Assembly: GCA_005502925.1 (NCBI GenBank)
Contig: SCPD01000009.1
Coordinates: 124,001 to 188,000 of the forward strand
Length of the DNA stretch: 64,000 nucleotides
Origin: Rhizobiales bacterium Y(2018)
Lineage (GTDB): Bacteria > Pseudomonadota > Alphaproteobacteria > Rhizobiales > Aestuariivirgaceae
Direction of reading: 5' to 3'
Position 1 is the first letter of the stretch, and each line of letters begins with the position of its first letter. A program made the translations under genes and the position numbers. Shown here piece after piece: positions 16,919 to 25,317 of this stretch. The notes under the pieces were generated by a model, which worked only from the letters and a program-made list of their open reading frames with translations, was not told the DNA's origin and made no database searches.

Positions 16919-17670
16919 GCAAGACGGTTCTCAGCAACTATCTGGGCGAGGGCGTGCAGAAGATTTCGCTCAACCGGCCGCATCGGTTGAATGCCATCGT
17001 GCCGGATCTGCTCGACGATCTCATCGAAGCACTCGATGCCGCGAATAATGATGAGCGGGTGGGAGCGATCCTGCTCACCGGCGAGGGCCGCGCCTTTTGC
17101 GCCGGTGACGATCTCAAGGAATTCAGCTCGCAAGCTTCGGACGAGGCGGGCACCACGGCCTATATCGAGCGCATCCAGGACGTCACCCGCGCGATGGTGC
17201 TGGGCAAACGGCCCGTTATCGGCGCCATTCATGGTTGGGCGGTGGGTGGCGGCCTCGAATGGGTGATCAATTGCGATTTCGCGCTCGCGGCGCGAGGCAC
17301 ACGTTTCTTCTTTCCTGAGATCGCGCTCGGCGTCTTCGTCACCGGCGGCGTCACCGAGCTTCTGCCACGCCTCGTCGGCTTGCAGCGGGCGCGCGAAATG
17401 ATCCTGCTCGGCGAGAAATTCGATGCCGAACAGGCGAAATCCTGGGGACTTCTACGCGACGTCGTGGCCGATGAGGCGCTGATGCGCGAGGCCGCCGATC
17501 TCGCGAAGCGTCTGGCGGCCCTGCCGCGCGAGCGGGTGAGCGATCTCCGACGCATATTGGCGCGCCATGACGGGGCGGGGCTCGCGACGGCGATGCGGGC
17601 GGAAACCGTGGCGACGGTCAAAGGCTTCCTCGATCCCGAGACGGCGAAACGCGTGGCGCAATTCCGTTGA
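16915..17670 (+). CDS. Enoyl-CoA hydratase/isomerase family protein
   Basis: 251-residue crotonase-fold protein. The oxyanion-hole segments are GRAFCAGDDLKEF and IGAIHGWAVGGGLEWVINCDFALAA, and the acidic region after FFFPEIALGVFVTGG fits an active hydratase or isomerase. The ATG overlaps the ligase stop (ATGA), so both act on the same CoA ester. With only a ligase and a hydratase, the locus is a short module rather than a complete degradation pathway. Confidence 0.9.
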   Translation: MSKTVLSNYLGEGVQKISLNRPHRLNAIVPDLLDDLIEALDAANNDERVGAILLTGEGRAFCAGDDLKEFSSQASDEAGTTAYIERIQDVTRAMVLGKRPVIGAIHGWAVGGGLEWVINCDFALAARGTRFFFPEIALGVFVTGGVTELLPRLVGLQRAREMILLGEKFDAEQAKSWGLLRDVVADEALMREAADLAKRLAALPRERVSDLRRILARHDGAGLATAMRAETVATVKGFLDPETAKRVAQFR

Positions 17671-17703
17671 AGGTGCCCGAACGGTCTGGCAAGGTGCCCG
17701 GCC

Positions 17704-18435
17704 ATGCGATCTCCTATTCTCGGTCTCCTCATCGGCGTTCTGTTCTCGACCTGCGCGTCGGCACAGGAACTGGTCATCCCCAAGGTGACTTATCCGTCCT
17801 TGCCTAAAGAAGGGGCGACAGCGGAAGCCTTTGTGCCGAAAGGCTGGAAGCTCGAGAAGCAGCAGAGTGGCGATCTCAATAAGGACGGACAGGATGATCT
17901 CCTGCTTCTCCTGCGCATGGATGATCGCAAGAATATCCTCAAGAACGAGGGGCTCGGGCAGGATCCGTTCGACACCAATCCGCGCATTCTGGCGGTCGCC
18001 TTCAACAGCGGCACCGGCAAACCCTTCACGCTCGCGCTCGAAAATCACACGCTGATCGCCAGGACCGAAGATCCGGTCATGGACGATCCGGTCGGTGAAT
18101 CTGGCGGCGTCGCGATCGAGCGCGGGACGCTCAAAGTGGACCTCTATTCATTCGCGAGCGCCGGCTCCTGGAGCACCGGGACCACCACCTTCCGCTTCCG
18201 CTCTGGCAAACGCGGCTTCGAGCTCATCGGCTATGACAGCTCCTCGACGCAGCGCAATAGCGGCGAAGTCGAACAGGTGAGCATCAATTATCTCACCGGC
18301 AAGGTCCAGATCAGCACCGGCACGATCGCGGACGACAAGCTCAAGGACAAGTGGCGCAAGATCCCTAAGAAGAAGCTGCTGCTCCTCGAGGAGATCGGTG
18401 ACGGGCTCGCTTTCGATCCCGGAATCGGGAATTGA
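17704..18435 (+). CDS. Exported hypothetical protein with a Ca-binding-like DxNxDGxDD motif
   Basis: 243-residue protein with a signal peptide (RSPILGLLIGVLFSTCASA, cleavage after ASA). A DLNKDGQDDLLLLLRMDD segment near residues 57-74 resembles the calcium loops of FG-GAP or dockerin-like repeats. The remainder looks beta-rich with no recognisable catalytic motif. It is predicted to be periplasmic. It starts 33 bp after the hydratase; co-transcription is possible but no functional link is seen. Confidence 0.7.
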   Translation: MRSPILGLLIGVLFSTCASAQELVIPKVTYPSLPKEGATAEAFVPKGWKLEKQQSGDLNKDGQDDLLLLLRMDDRKNILKNEGLGQDPFDTNPRILAVAFNSGTGKPFTLALENHTLIARTEDPVMDDPVGESGGVAIERGTLKVDLYSFASAGSWSTGTTTFRFRSGKRGFELIGYDSSSTQRNSGEVEQVSINYLTGKVQISTGTIADDKLKDKWRKIPKKKLLLLEEIGDGLAFDPGIGN

Positions 18436-18515
18436 CCACAAGCTTCAACCGTCGCAGACTGCCAACATTGCCGTTCTGATCTTTCGCCTCACAATCGAAG
18501 AAGCAGGAGCGTGCC

Positions 18516-19328
18516 GTGACTCAGCCCGATGTCTATCTGCTGGGGCGCGCCGAGGCCGAGGAAATTCGCCTCAAGCGCCAGATCGCCAATCTCGCTCCCG
18601 ATTCAGACGCGCAATTCGACAAGATCGGAATCAAGCTTGGTGAACGCGTCGTCGATCTGGGCTGTGGACCGGGCGGCGTGCTGCAGCTTCTCGGCAAACG
18701 GGTGGGACCGCAAGGCTCGGTGCTCGGCCTCGAGCGCAGCGGGCATTTCGTCGAGCAGGCGCGCCGCTTCGTCAATGATCATGGCTTGGCGCATGTGGAA
18801 GTGCGCGAGGGTGATGCCTATGACACCGGCCTGCCGCGGCGCTCCTTCGACGGCGCTCATATGCGCCTCGTTCTCGTCAATGTGCCGGAGCCCGAGCGCA
18901 TCGTGCGCGAAATGGTGGCGCTGGTGCGCCCGGGCGGCTGGGTGGCGAGTTTCGAGGCCGATTATTTCGCCCATATCTGCGATCCGCCGCTGCCTGCCTG
19001 GACGCATCTGCTCGATGCCTATACCGCCTACACCCGCACGCAGGGCATCGACATCTTCGTCGGCCGGCGCATTCACCGCCTGTTCCGCGAAGCCGGTGTC
19101 GAGGATATCCGCGTCGATGCGATCATGCATGTCTATCCCCCGGGACACGACCGGCGGCCGATCCTGCGCGACTTCATCACCAATGTGCGCGACAGACTGA
19201 TCGGCGGCGGCTTCATCACGCTGAGCGAGCTCGAGCGCGACATGGCCGATCTCGAACGCCATCTGGCGGATCCCGATGTGATGGTGACCTCGCATATGTT
19301 CTTCAGGCTCATCGGGCGCGTGCCGTAA
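18516..19328 (+). CDS. SAM-dependent methyltransferase
   Basis: 270-residue class I methyltransferase. Motif I is VVDLGCGPGGVLQLLGKRVG (about residues 46-65), the adenosine-binding acidic region is VLGLERSGHFVEQA, and VREGDAYDTGLPRRSFDGAH plus LVRPGGWVASFEADY correspond to later motifs of UbiE-like enzymes. The start is a GTG at 18516, backed by GCAGGAG about 7 bases upstream. The substrate is unknown. Confidence 0.87.
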   Translation: MTQPDVYLLGRAEAEEIRLKRQIANLAPDSDAQFDKIGIKLGERVVDLGCGPGGVLQLLGKRVGPQGSVLGLERSGHFVEQARRFVNDHGLAHVEVREGDAYDTGLPRRSFDGAHMRLVLVNVPEPERIVREMVALVRPGGWVASFEADYFAHICDPPLPAWTHLLDAYTAYTRTQGIDIFVGRRIHRLFREAGVEDIRVDAIMHVYPPGHDRRPILRDFITNVRDRLIGGGFITLSELERDMADLERHLADPDVMVTSHMFFRLIGRVP

Positions 19329-19406
19329 AAATGGATCCCGGCTTTCGCCGCGATGACGGATGAGCTAGCCTCATATGGACGGCTGCCTTTTTCTGGGGAG
19401 AGAAAC

Positions 19407-19757
19407 ATGCGCTACAAAGGAAGCTGTCATTGCGGCAAGGTCACGTTCACCGTCGAAGGTGATCTTTCCGGCGGCGCCGTCGATTGCAATTGCTCGATCT
19501 GTGCACGCAAGGGCGCGCTCCTCATCGCGGTGCCGCGCAACAAGCTGCAGCTGCTCTCGCCCGAGACCGATCTGCAGAAATATACCTTCAACAAACACGC
19601 GATCGCGCATCGCTTCTGCCGCACCTGCGGCATGCATCCTTTCGCCGAGGACACCGCCGACAAGGCCGAGCGCATGGCCTATGTGAATGTCCGCTGTCTG
19701 CAAGGCGTCGATCTCGCCAAGGTGGCGGTCATGAACTTCGACGGGCGCGCGATGTGA
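19407..19757 (+). CDS. GFA family glutathione-dependent formaldehyde-activating-like protein
   Basis: 116-residue zinc protein of the GFA/CENP-V fold. The metal-binding cysteines are in GSCHCGKV, DCNCSICARKGAL and FCRTCGMHPF, the standard order of this family. Most members are of unknown function despite the family name. The ATG at 19407 follows GGGGAGAG, and the protein begins with the canonical N-terminus. Confidence 0.9.
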   Translation: MRYKGSCHCGKVTFTVEGDLSGGAVDCNCSICARKGALLIAVPRNKLQLLSPETDLQKYTFNKHAIAHRFCRTCGMHPFAEDTADKAERMAYVNVRCLQGVDLAKVAVMNFDGRAM

Positions 19758-19770
19758 AGATCAGATCAAG

Positions 19771-20262
19771 TCAGAGGAGGTCATAGCGCCAGTCATTGCA
19801 GCGCATGATATGGCCGGGTGGAAATTCGAAATCATATTCGCCCATCAGCACGAAGCCGGCGCGGCGGCAGATGGCGTTGGAGGCGAGATTCAGAGGTGAC
19901 GGGAAAGCGTGCAGGTGACGGTGGCGCGCTTCGGGCTGCAGCAGCGCGATGAGGGCGGCTGTCGCCTTTCCGGCGATGCCGAGGCCCTGGAATTGCGGCA
20001 TCACCGCCCAGCCGGTTTCATAAACGGCGGCGCCCCGCCAGTCCTTTTCCCAATAGCCGATCGAGCCCGCGGGCCTGCCTCCATGGTCGATGCAGAACAT
20101 GCGCGTCTCGCCGGGCACGGCATGATGTGCGTAATCGCAATTGCGCTTCACAAGGCGCTCAGGCGTTTCGGGGCCGCCCAGATATTTCTTCTCTTCGGGC
20201 GTATTGCAGGCTTCGAGAACCGGCAGATCGGCTTCCGTCCAGGGGCGCAAGATGACCGTCAT
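19771..20262 (-). CDS. GNAT family N-acetyltransferase
   Basis: 163-residue acetyltransferase of the RimJ/L type: ILRPWTEADLPVLEACN at the start, and the acetyl-CoA loop in MPQFQGLGIAGKATAALI. YETGWAV precedes it, as usual. The start codon overlaps the rutR stop by four bases, so it is co-translated with rutR. Whether this enzyme has any part in pyrimidine metabolism is unknown. Confidence 0.87.
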   Translation of the reverse strand: MTVILRPWTEADLPVLEACNTPEEKKYLGGPETPERLVKRNCDYAHHAVPGETRMFCIDHGGRPAGSIGYWEKDWRGAAVYETGWAVMPQFQGLGIAGKATAALIALLQPEARHRHLHAFPSPLNLASNAICRRAGFVLMGEYDFEFPPGHIMRCNDWRYDLL

Positions 20263-20885
20263 CTGGGCCGCAAGCCGTCCTGAATGAGCCGGATGATGGT
20301 CGTCTCGGCATTGCGGAAGTGGTCGCTGTTCTCGCCCAGCACGGCGCGGATCTGGATGTCGAAATCGGCATAATGCTGGGTCATTGCCCAGATGGTGAAG
20401 ATCAGATGATAGGGATCGATCGCGGCGATCTGGCCCTTGGTGATCCAGGCGCGGATGATTTGGGCGGTGGCGTCTACAAGCGCCTTCATGGGTCCTGACA
20501 GGAAGTCGCCGATGATGGGCGCGCCATGCAGCATCTCATTGGCGAACAGGCGGGAAGCCTTGGGGTTGTCGCGCGACATGGCCATCTTGGCGCTGACATA
20601 GCGCGAGATCTCATCCAGAGGCTCGCCCTCGGGGTCGAGGCCGCGCAAGGGGGCGAGCCAGTCGGCCAGCGTCTTTTCCAGGACGGCGCGATAGATGTCG
20701 TCCTTGCGGCGGAAATAATAGAGCAGATTGGGCTTGGACATGCCGGCCCGCTCGGCGATCTGGTCGACCGTGGTGCCGCGATAGCCATAGGCCGAAAACA
20801 CCTCGAGCGCCGCCCCAAGGATAATATCCTCGTTGATGGCCTGGATGCGGGTCTTGCCCGGGGACTTCGGCTTGGATTGCGCCAT
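20259..20885 (-). CDS. rutR: RutR-type TetR regulator of pyrimidine utilisation
   Basis: 208-residue TetR repressor closely resembling E. coli RutR along its whole length. The HTH spans about residues 25-60 with MSKPNLLYYF. RutR hallmarks in the ligand domain are SRDNPKASRLFANEMLHGAP, IAAIDPYHLIFTIWAMTQHY and the final IRLIQDGLRPR. RutR releases DNA when it binds uracil or thymine. The gene is divergent from the ABC importer, and a near-perfect RutR operator (20905-20920) lies between them, implying autoregulation and control of the importer. Further RutR-like boxes precede preT. Confidence 0.93.
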   Translation of the reverse strand: MAQSKPKSPGKTRIQAINEDIILGAALEVFSAYGYRGTTVDQIAERAGMSKPNLLYYFRRKDDIYRAVLEKTLADWLAPLRGLDPEGEPLDEISRYVSAKMAMSRDNPKASRLFANEMLHGAPIIGDFLSGPMKALVDATAQIIRAWITKGQIAAIDPYHLIFTIWAMTQHYADFDIQIRAVLGENSDHFRNAETTIIRLIQDGLRPR

Positions 20886-20904
20886 GCACCAATGGTCTTA
20901 ATTC

Positions 20905-20920
20905 TTGATCAAATGGTCAA
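20905..20920. promoter_or_regulatory. RutR operator between rutR and the ABC importer
   Basis: TTGATCAAATGGTCAA matches the RutR consensus TTGACCANNTGGTCAA in 13 of 14 defined positions. The dyad extends to 20 bp (TC...GA at 20903-20922). It overlaps a plausible promoter for the importer: -35 TTGATC at 20905, 17-bp spacer, -10 TAGCAT at 20928. Bound RutR would therefore block the importer promoter, and the site is about 20 bp from the rutR start codon on the other strand. Confidence 0.85.
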
Positions 20921-20978
20921 GACCGCTTAGCATCATTTGCAACGAGTCTCGAACAAAAATGCAGACAGGGGAGGTTGA

Positions 20979-21764
20979 ATGGCGGCAGCGTCCGTAATCG
21001 AGGCGCGCGAGCTGAGTCTGACATTCGAAACGGCCGATGGGCCGGTCTATGCCTTATCGAAAGTCAATCTCACCGTCCATGACGGCGATTTCGTGTCCTT
21101 CATCGGGCCGTCAGGCTGCGGCAAGACCACCTTGCTGCGGGTGATCGCCGATCTCGAACAGGCGAGCGAAGGCCATATCTCGGTCAATGGCATGAAGCCG
21201 GACGAAGCGCGCCGGAAACGCGCTTACGGCTATGTGTTCCAGGCGCCGGCGCTTTATCCCTGGCGCACCATCGAGCGCAATGTTGCGTTGCCTTTGGAGA
21301 TCATGGGCTTCAGTGCGGCGGAACGCGCCGAACGAATCTCGCGCAATCTCGATCTCGTCAATCTCACGGGCTTCGAGAAGAAATTTCCCTGGCAGCTTTC
21401 GGGCGGCATGCAGCAGCGTGTCTCGATCGCCCGCGCGCTCGCGGTCGACCCCAAGCTCCTCTTGATGGACGAGCCCTTCGGCGCACTGGATGAGATCGTG
21501 CGTGACAAGCTCAATCAGCAGCTGCTCGAATTATGGGGCCGCACGAAGAAGACGGTGGTTTTCGTCACCCATTCCATACCCGAAGCGGTATTTCTCTCGA
21601 CCCATATCGTGGTGATGTCGCCGAGGCCCGGGCGCATCATCGATGTCATCGAGACGAAATTTCCGAAGGACCGCACGCTCGATATCCGCGAGACGCCGGA
21701 GTTCCTGAAAGTGGCGCATCGCGTGCGCGAAGGCCTGAGACAGGGGCACTCCTATGATGATTGA
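20979..21764 (+). CDS. ABC transporter ATP-binding protein (SsuB/ThiZ type), predicted pyrimidine importer
   Basis: 261-residue ABC ATPase of the nitrate/sulfonate/taurine class. Walker A is [11 protein letters not shown] (about 46-56), the Q-loop is [10 protein letters not shown], the signature is [15 protein letters not shown], Walker B is [13 protein letters not shown], and the switch His is in [14 protein letters not shown]. With the two permeases and the NMT1/THI5-like binding protein it forms a complete importer. The RutR operator in its promoter suggests uracil, thymine or a related nitrogenous solute. A 280-bp gap holding a repeat separates it from the first permease gene. Confidence 0.92.
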   Translation: MAAASVIEARELSLTFETADGPVYALSKVNLTVHDGDFVSFIGPSGCGKTTLLRVIADLEQASEGHISVNGMKPDEARRKRAYGYVFQAPALYPWRTIERNVALPLEIMGFSAAERAERISRNLDLVNLTGFEKKFPWQLSGGMQQRVSIARALAVDPKLLLMDEPFGALDEIVRDKLNQQLLELWGRTKKTVVFVTHSIPEAVFLSTHIVVMSPRPGRIIDVIETKFPKDRTLDIRETPEFLKVAHRVREGLRQGHSYDD

Positions 21765-21800
21765 GGGCGTTCGGCGCAATGGCAAAGCCCTGCCGCGTTT

Positions 21801-21989
21801 CCCCTTCTCCCGCTTGCGGGAGAAGGTGGCCGAAGGCCGGATGAGGGTGTTCTCTCCGCGTCCCCACGGCCGAAAGAATGTGAATGTGTTGGAGCTTTGC
21901 TGTCTTGTTCTCTTGAGGAGCTGTCATGAGCTGAGCCAACACCCTCATCCGCCCTGTCGGGCACCTTCTCCCGCAAGCGGGAGAAGGGG
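21801..21989. repeat. Two-hairpin palindromic repeat, copy A (inverted relative to B and C)
   Basis: A 189-bp element begins and ends with self-complementary hairpins (CTTCTCCCGCTTGCGGGAGAAG at the left, the equivalent with CAAG at the right). Each is followed inward by a conserved arm containing GGATGAGGGTGTT or its complement. The element is homologous to copies at 49086 and 58791, but in opposite orientation. It lies between the ATPase and permease genes of one operon and accounts for most of the 279-bp gap. It resembles the RIME class of rhizobial intergenic elements. A short open frame inside it is considered spurious. Confidence 0.85.
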
Positions 21990-22043
21990 GGCGAGGGTGG
22001 GCAGCCCTGTGCTTCGCGGGGCGAGGGCAAGAGGCGCAACCCC

Positions 22044-22952
22044 ATGACTCTCGCCGCCACCCGATCCAGGCCGTCGCTGGCGGGCGCTTTCGCCCATGGC
22101 TCGACGCTGCCGGTCACGATCATCGTCCTGATCGTGATCGTCATCTGGTATCTGGCGGCGATCCCGATGAACCGGGTGCTGAGCGAACCCTTGATCGCGG
22201 CGGCGGGCGGCGGCCTCGGCAATACGCTGTCGATCTCGTGGTCGTTGCCGCGGCCGGTGCTGCCGGCGCCGCATCAGGTGCTGATCGAATTGTGGAACAC
22301 GGTTTTCATCGTGGCGCCATGGCGGCCGAAATCACTTCTCTATCACTGCTGGGTAACGCTGTCCTCGACCCTGCTGGGCTTCATTCTCGGCACGATCCTC
22401 GGCGTCGGTCTGGCCATCGCCATCGTCCATGTGAAGGCGCTCAGCCGCAGCCTGATGCCGTGGATCATCGCGTCGCAGACCATCCCCATTCTCGCCATCG
22501 CGCCGATGGTCATCGTGGTGCTGGGCTCGATCGGCCTCACCGGCCTTCTGCCCAAATCGCTGATCTCGATGTATCTCTGCTTCTTCCCGGTCACCATCGG
22601 CATGGTGAAGGGCCTCGCCTCGCCCGATCCGATGCAACTCGACCTGATGCGCACCTATAATGCCAGCACCACGCAGGTCTTGTGGAAGCTGCGCTGGCCG
22701 GCTTCGCTGCCTTTCCTCTTCGCCTCGCTCAAAGTGGCGATCGCCATCGCGCTGGTTGGCGCGATTGTCGGCGAGTTGCCGACCGGTGCCCAGGCCGGCA
22801 TCGGCGCCCGGCTCCTCAACGGCTCCTATTACGGCCAGACGCAGCAGATCTGGGCGGCGCTTGTCGCCGCGGCGGTGATGTCGTCGGGGCTCGTCTGGCT
22901 CATCGGCTTCATCGAGCGCCGGGTGGCGCTGGCCATGGGAGGCCGGCCATGA
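22044..22952 (+). CDS. ABC transporter permease (SsuC/ThiX type)
   Basis: 302-residue inner-membrane permease of the nitrate/sulfonate/THI5 class (BPD_transp_1). Six or so hydrophobic segments are visible, including LPVTIIVLIVIVIWYLAAIP and IVGELPTGAQAGIG. The EAA-like cytoplasmic loop that contacts the ATPase reads DLMRTYNASTTQVLWKLRWPASLPF. It overlaps the second permease by four bases (ATGA). The importer thus has two different permease subunits rather than a homodimer. Confidence 0.9.
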   Translation: MTLAATRSRPSLAGAFAHGSTLPVTIIVLIVIVIWYLAAIPMNRVLSEPLIAAAGGGLGNTLSISWSLPRPVLPAPHQVLIELWNTVFIVAPWRPKSLLYHCWVTLSSTLLGFILGTILGVGLAIAIVHVKALSRSLMPWIIASQTIPILAIAPMVIVVLGSIGLTGLLPKSLISMYLCFFPVTIGMVKGLASPDPMQLDLMRTYNASTTQVLWKLRWPASLPFLFASLKVAIAIALVGAIVGELPTGAQAGIGARLLNGSYYGQTQQIWAALVAAAVMSSGLVWLIGFIERRVALAMGGRP

Positions 22953-23920
22953 TCGCAGGTCTGCGGCGCAATCCGTTCGCGGTGATCGCGCTCATCGCCG
23001 TTTCGGCGGCGCTCCTGTGGCTGATGGCGCATCAGGCGGCGGCGAAGCCCGGCGGGATTTTCTGGCTCGGCGTCCTCATCCTCTGGGCGCTGATCTGGAT
23101 CGGCAATGATGCGCTGTCGGGGCTTGCCACGACCTCATCGGTGGCGGTGCGGCTGCGCAATCTCGCCGTGCCGGCGATCTTCGGCATTACGCTGCTGCTG
23201 CTGTGGCAGCTCATCGCAAAAGGGTTCGGCATTCCATTGGTGCTGCTGCCGGCGCCTTCCGACATCTGGGCCAGGCTCATCACCTCGCTTCCCACGCTGA
23301 AGGCGGATTTCATCCAGACCTTCCTGCGCGCGGTGCTGCCCGGCTGGATCATCGGCTCGCTCGCGGGTTTCCTGGTGGCGATCCTGTGCGATGCCTGGGG
23401 CTTTCTCAAGCGCGGGCTCCTGCCGCTCGGCAATCTTTTCGCGGCGCTGCCGATCGTCGGCGTGGCGCCGATCATGGTCATGTGGTTCGGCTTCGACTGG
23501 CAATCCAAAGTCGCCGTCGTGGTCATCATGACCTTCTTCCCGATGCTGGTGAATGCGGTGACGGGCCTCCAGGCGGCGGGGGCGCTGGAGCGCGATCTGA
23601 TGCGCTCCTATGGTGCTTCCTATCTCGACACGCTTCTGAAGCTCCGGCTTCCCGCCGCGATGCCTTTCGTTTTCAATGCGCTCAAGATCAACTCGACTCT
23701 GGCGCTGATCGGGGCCATCGTAGCGGAATTCTTCGGAACCCCCATTGTCGGCATGGGCTTTCGCATCTCGACCGAGGTCGGCCGGCTTGGCCTCGATATG
23801 GTTTGGGCCGAAATCGCCGTCGCAGCCATCGCCGGTTCGGCCTTTTACGGGGTGATCGCGCTCGTCGAACGCGCGGTGACCTTCTGGCACCCATCCTACC
23901 GGGCCCAGAAAGGCTCGTAG
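22949..23920 (+). CDS. ABC transporter permease, second subunit
   Basis: 323-residue permease paralogous to the preceding one. The EAA loop is DLMRSYGASYLDTLLKLRLPAAMPF; an N-terminal extension of about 70 residues carries two extra hydrophobic segments (VIALIAVSAALLWLMAH and IFWLGVLILWALIWIG). The C-terminal GTPIVGMGF region is typical. The ATG overlaps the upstream stop. The binding protein follows 30 bp later. Confidence 0.9.
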   Translation: MIAGLRRNPFAVIALIAVSAALLWLMAHQAAAKPGGIFWLGVLILWALIWIGNDALSGLATTSSVAVRLRNLAVPAIFGITLLLLWQLIAKGFGIPLVLLPAPSDIWARLITSLPTLKADFIQTFLRAVLPGWIIGSLAGFLVAILCDAWGFLKRGLLPLGNLFAALPIVGVAPIMVMWFGFDWQSKVAVVVIMTFFPMLVNAVTGLQAAGALERDLMRSYGASYLDTLLKLRLPAAMPFVFNALKINSTLALIGAIVAEFFGTPIVGMGFRISTEVGRLGLDMVWAEIAVAAIAGSAFYGVIALVERAVTFWHPSYRAQKGS

Positions 23921-23950
23921 ACACACAGGGAGAAAGAGGAGACGTTCAGC

Positions 23951-24943
23951 ATGAATAAATATCTGATGGCCGCGGCGGCGACCGCGGCGCTTATGGCGGG
24001 CAGCGCGGCGGCTTATGCCGAGGCGGTGACCATCCAGCTCAAATGGGTGACGCAGGCCCAGTTTGCCGGCTACTACGTGGCGCAGGCGCAAGGCTTCTAC
24101 AAGGAAGCCGGCCTCGACGTGACGATCAAGCCGGGTGGCCCTGATATCGCGCCGCCGCAGGTGATCATGGGCGGCGGGGCCGATGTCGTCGTCGACTGGA
24201 TGCCCTCGGCTCTCGCGTCGCGCGAGAAGGGCGTGCCGCTGGTCAATATCGCACAGCCCTTCAAGCGCTCCGGCATGATGCTCACCTGCCGGAAGGATAC
24301 CGGCATCACCAAGCCCGAGGACTTCAAGGGCAAGACCTTGGGCGTGTGGTTCTCCGGCAACGAATATCCGTTCCTGTCCTGGATGAGCCAGCTCGGGCTC
24401 AAGACCGATGGCGGAGCGGATGGCGTCACCGTGCTGAAGCAGGGCTTCAATGTCGATCCGCTTCTGCAGAAGCAGGCCGACTGCATCTCGACGATGACCT
24501 ACAATGAATATTGGCAGGTGATCGAAGCGGGCGTGAAGCCGGAAGACCTGATCGTCTTCAAATATGAAGACCAGGGCGTAGCGACGCTCGAGGACGGCCT
24601 CTATGTGCTCGAGGACAAGCTCAAGGATCCGGCCTTCGTCGCCACCATGGCGAAATTCGTCAAGGCGTCGATGAAGGGCTGGGACTGGGCGCGCGAGCAT
24701 CCGGACGATGCGGCCAAGATCGTGCTCGACAATGACGCGACGGGTGCGCAGACCGAAGGCCACCAGAAGACGATGATGCAGGAGATCAACAAGCTCACCG
24801 AGGGCTCCGACGGCACGCTCGACACCGCCGCGGCCGACCGCACGGTGGACACGCTGATGAAGGGCGGCTCCGATCCGGTCATCTCCAAGAAGCCGGAAGG
24901 CGCATGGTCGGCGGCCGTCACCGACGAAATGAAGAAGATGTAG
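23951..24943 (+). CDS. ABC transporter substrate-binding protein (NMT1/THI5-like)
   Basis: 330-residue periplasmic binding protein with a clear signal peptide (AAAATAALMAGSAAAYA). The mature N-terminus VTIQLKWVTQAQFAGYYVAQ is the hallmark of the NMT1/THI5 fold, which binds pyrimidine-like and other small nitrogen compounds. GGGADVVVDWMPSALAS and KGKTLGVWFSGNEYP are further conserved segments. RutR control of the operon favours a pyrimidine base or nucleoside as ligand; hydroxymethylpyrimidine is an alternative because of the family, but no thi genes are nearby. Confidence 0.9.
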   Translation: MNKYLMAAAATAALMAGSAAAYAEAVTIQLKWVTQAQFAGYYVAQAQGFYKEAGLDVTIKPGGPDIAPPQVIMGGGADVVVDWMPSALASREKGVPLVNIAQPFKRSGMMLTCRKDTGITKPEDFKGKTLGVWFSGNEYPFLSWMSQLGLKTDGGADGVTVLKQGFNVDPLLQKQADCISTMTYNEYWQVIEAGVKPEDLIVFKYEDQGVATLEDGLYVLEDKLKDPAFVATMAKFVKASMKGWDWAREHPDDAAKIVLDNDATGAQTEGHQKTMMQEINKLTEGSDGTLDTAAADRTVDTLMKGGSDPVISKKPEGAWSAAVTDEMKKM

Positions 24944-24957
24944 ATTTGTGATTGTTA

Positions 24958-24983
24958 CCCCGGCGCGGGGAGCCGCGCCGGGG
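24958..24983. terminator. Perfect GC-rich hairpin after the importer operon
   Basis: An 11-bp perfect stem (CCCCGGCGCGG / CCGCGCCGGGG) with a GGAG loop lies 15 bases after the binding-protein stop. There is no T-tract on the 3' side, so it could be a weak terminator, an RNA-stabilising 3' end or a REP-like unit. It separates the importer genes from the toxin-antitoxin pair and hydA and may lower read-through into them. Confidence 0.6.
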
Positions 24984-25047
24984 CGACCGGCTTTCCGGGC
25001 ATTAGTGCTCGCAAGGGGGCGTTGAAAAACAGCGCGATCAGGGATAT

Positions 25048-25063
25048 GTAGTGAGTTCACTAC
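25048..25063. promoter_or_regulatory. Perfect palindromic operator of the toxin-antitoxin pair
   Basis: GTAGTGAGTTCACTAC is a perfect 7-bp inverted repeat with a 2-base centre. It lies 15 bp upstream of the preferred antitoxin start (25078), where the Phd-type antitoxin of such modules usually binds to repress its own operon. It overlaps an alternative GTG start at 25051, which argues against that start. Confidence 0.65.
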
Positions 25064-25077
25064 TATGGAGCGCGATA

Positions 25078-25317
25078 GTGAAAAAAATCACATCGACCGA
25101 GGCGAACAGGTCCTTTTCCAAGCTGCTGGCGCGCGCGGCCAGAGGCGAGCCGACGGAAATCACCATCCGCGGCAAGGTTGTCGCGCGTCTCCAGCCGGTG
25201 TCGGAAGAGGACAGGCAGAAGGAAGAGGTTTTCCTTCAGCATCTGGATGCCCTCAAGCGCAAGCCTGTCATGAACTTGCCCAGGCTCTCGCGCGACGAGC
25301 TTTACGACGACGAATGA
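25078..25317 (+). CDS. Type II antitoxin, Phd/YefM-like (VapB partner)
   Basis: 79-residue antitoxin. The pattern I-T-S-T-E-A-N-R-S-F-S-K-L-L with GEPTEITIRGKVVARLQPV is the Phd/YefM DNA-binding N-terminal fold; the C-terminal acidic tail (PRLSRDELYDDE) is the usual toxin-wrapping segment. The GTG at 25078 is chosen because GGAG lies 7 bases upstream; a GTG at 25051 would add nine residues but overlaps the operator palindrome. The gene abuts the PIN toxin gene (stop directly followed by ATG). Confidence 0.84.
   Translation: MKKITSTEANRSFSKLLARAARGEPTEITIRGKVVARLQPVSEEDRQKEEVFLQHLDALKRKPVMNLPRLSRDELYDDE

Noticed and set aside
21832-22047. Short open frame inside repeat copy A with a similar frame in copy B (MRVFS... 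HPHPP.RAPSPA.GRRG)
   Set aside because: The similarity follows from the conserved repeat ends and equal length; the frame is stopped early in copy C, so there is no selection for a protein.
23135-25060. Very long minus-strand open frame (641 codons) opposite the importer genes
   Set aside because: It runs antisense to clearly coding permease and binding-protein genes, has no recognisable domain, is rich in Arg, His, Gly and Asp as expected from the complement of GC-biased codons, and lacks a start with a ribosome-binding site.
24944-25077. Riboswitch or transporter-linked RNA upstream of the toxin-antitoxin pair
   Set aside because: The only strong structure is a simple GC hairpin; no multi-helix arrangement or known riboswitch motif is seen.
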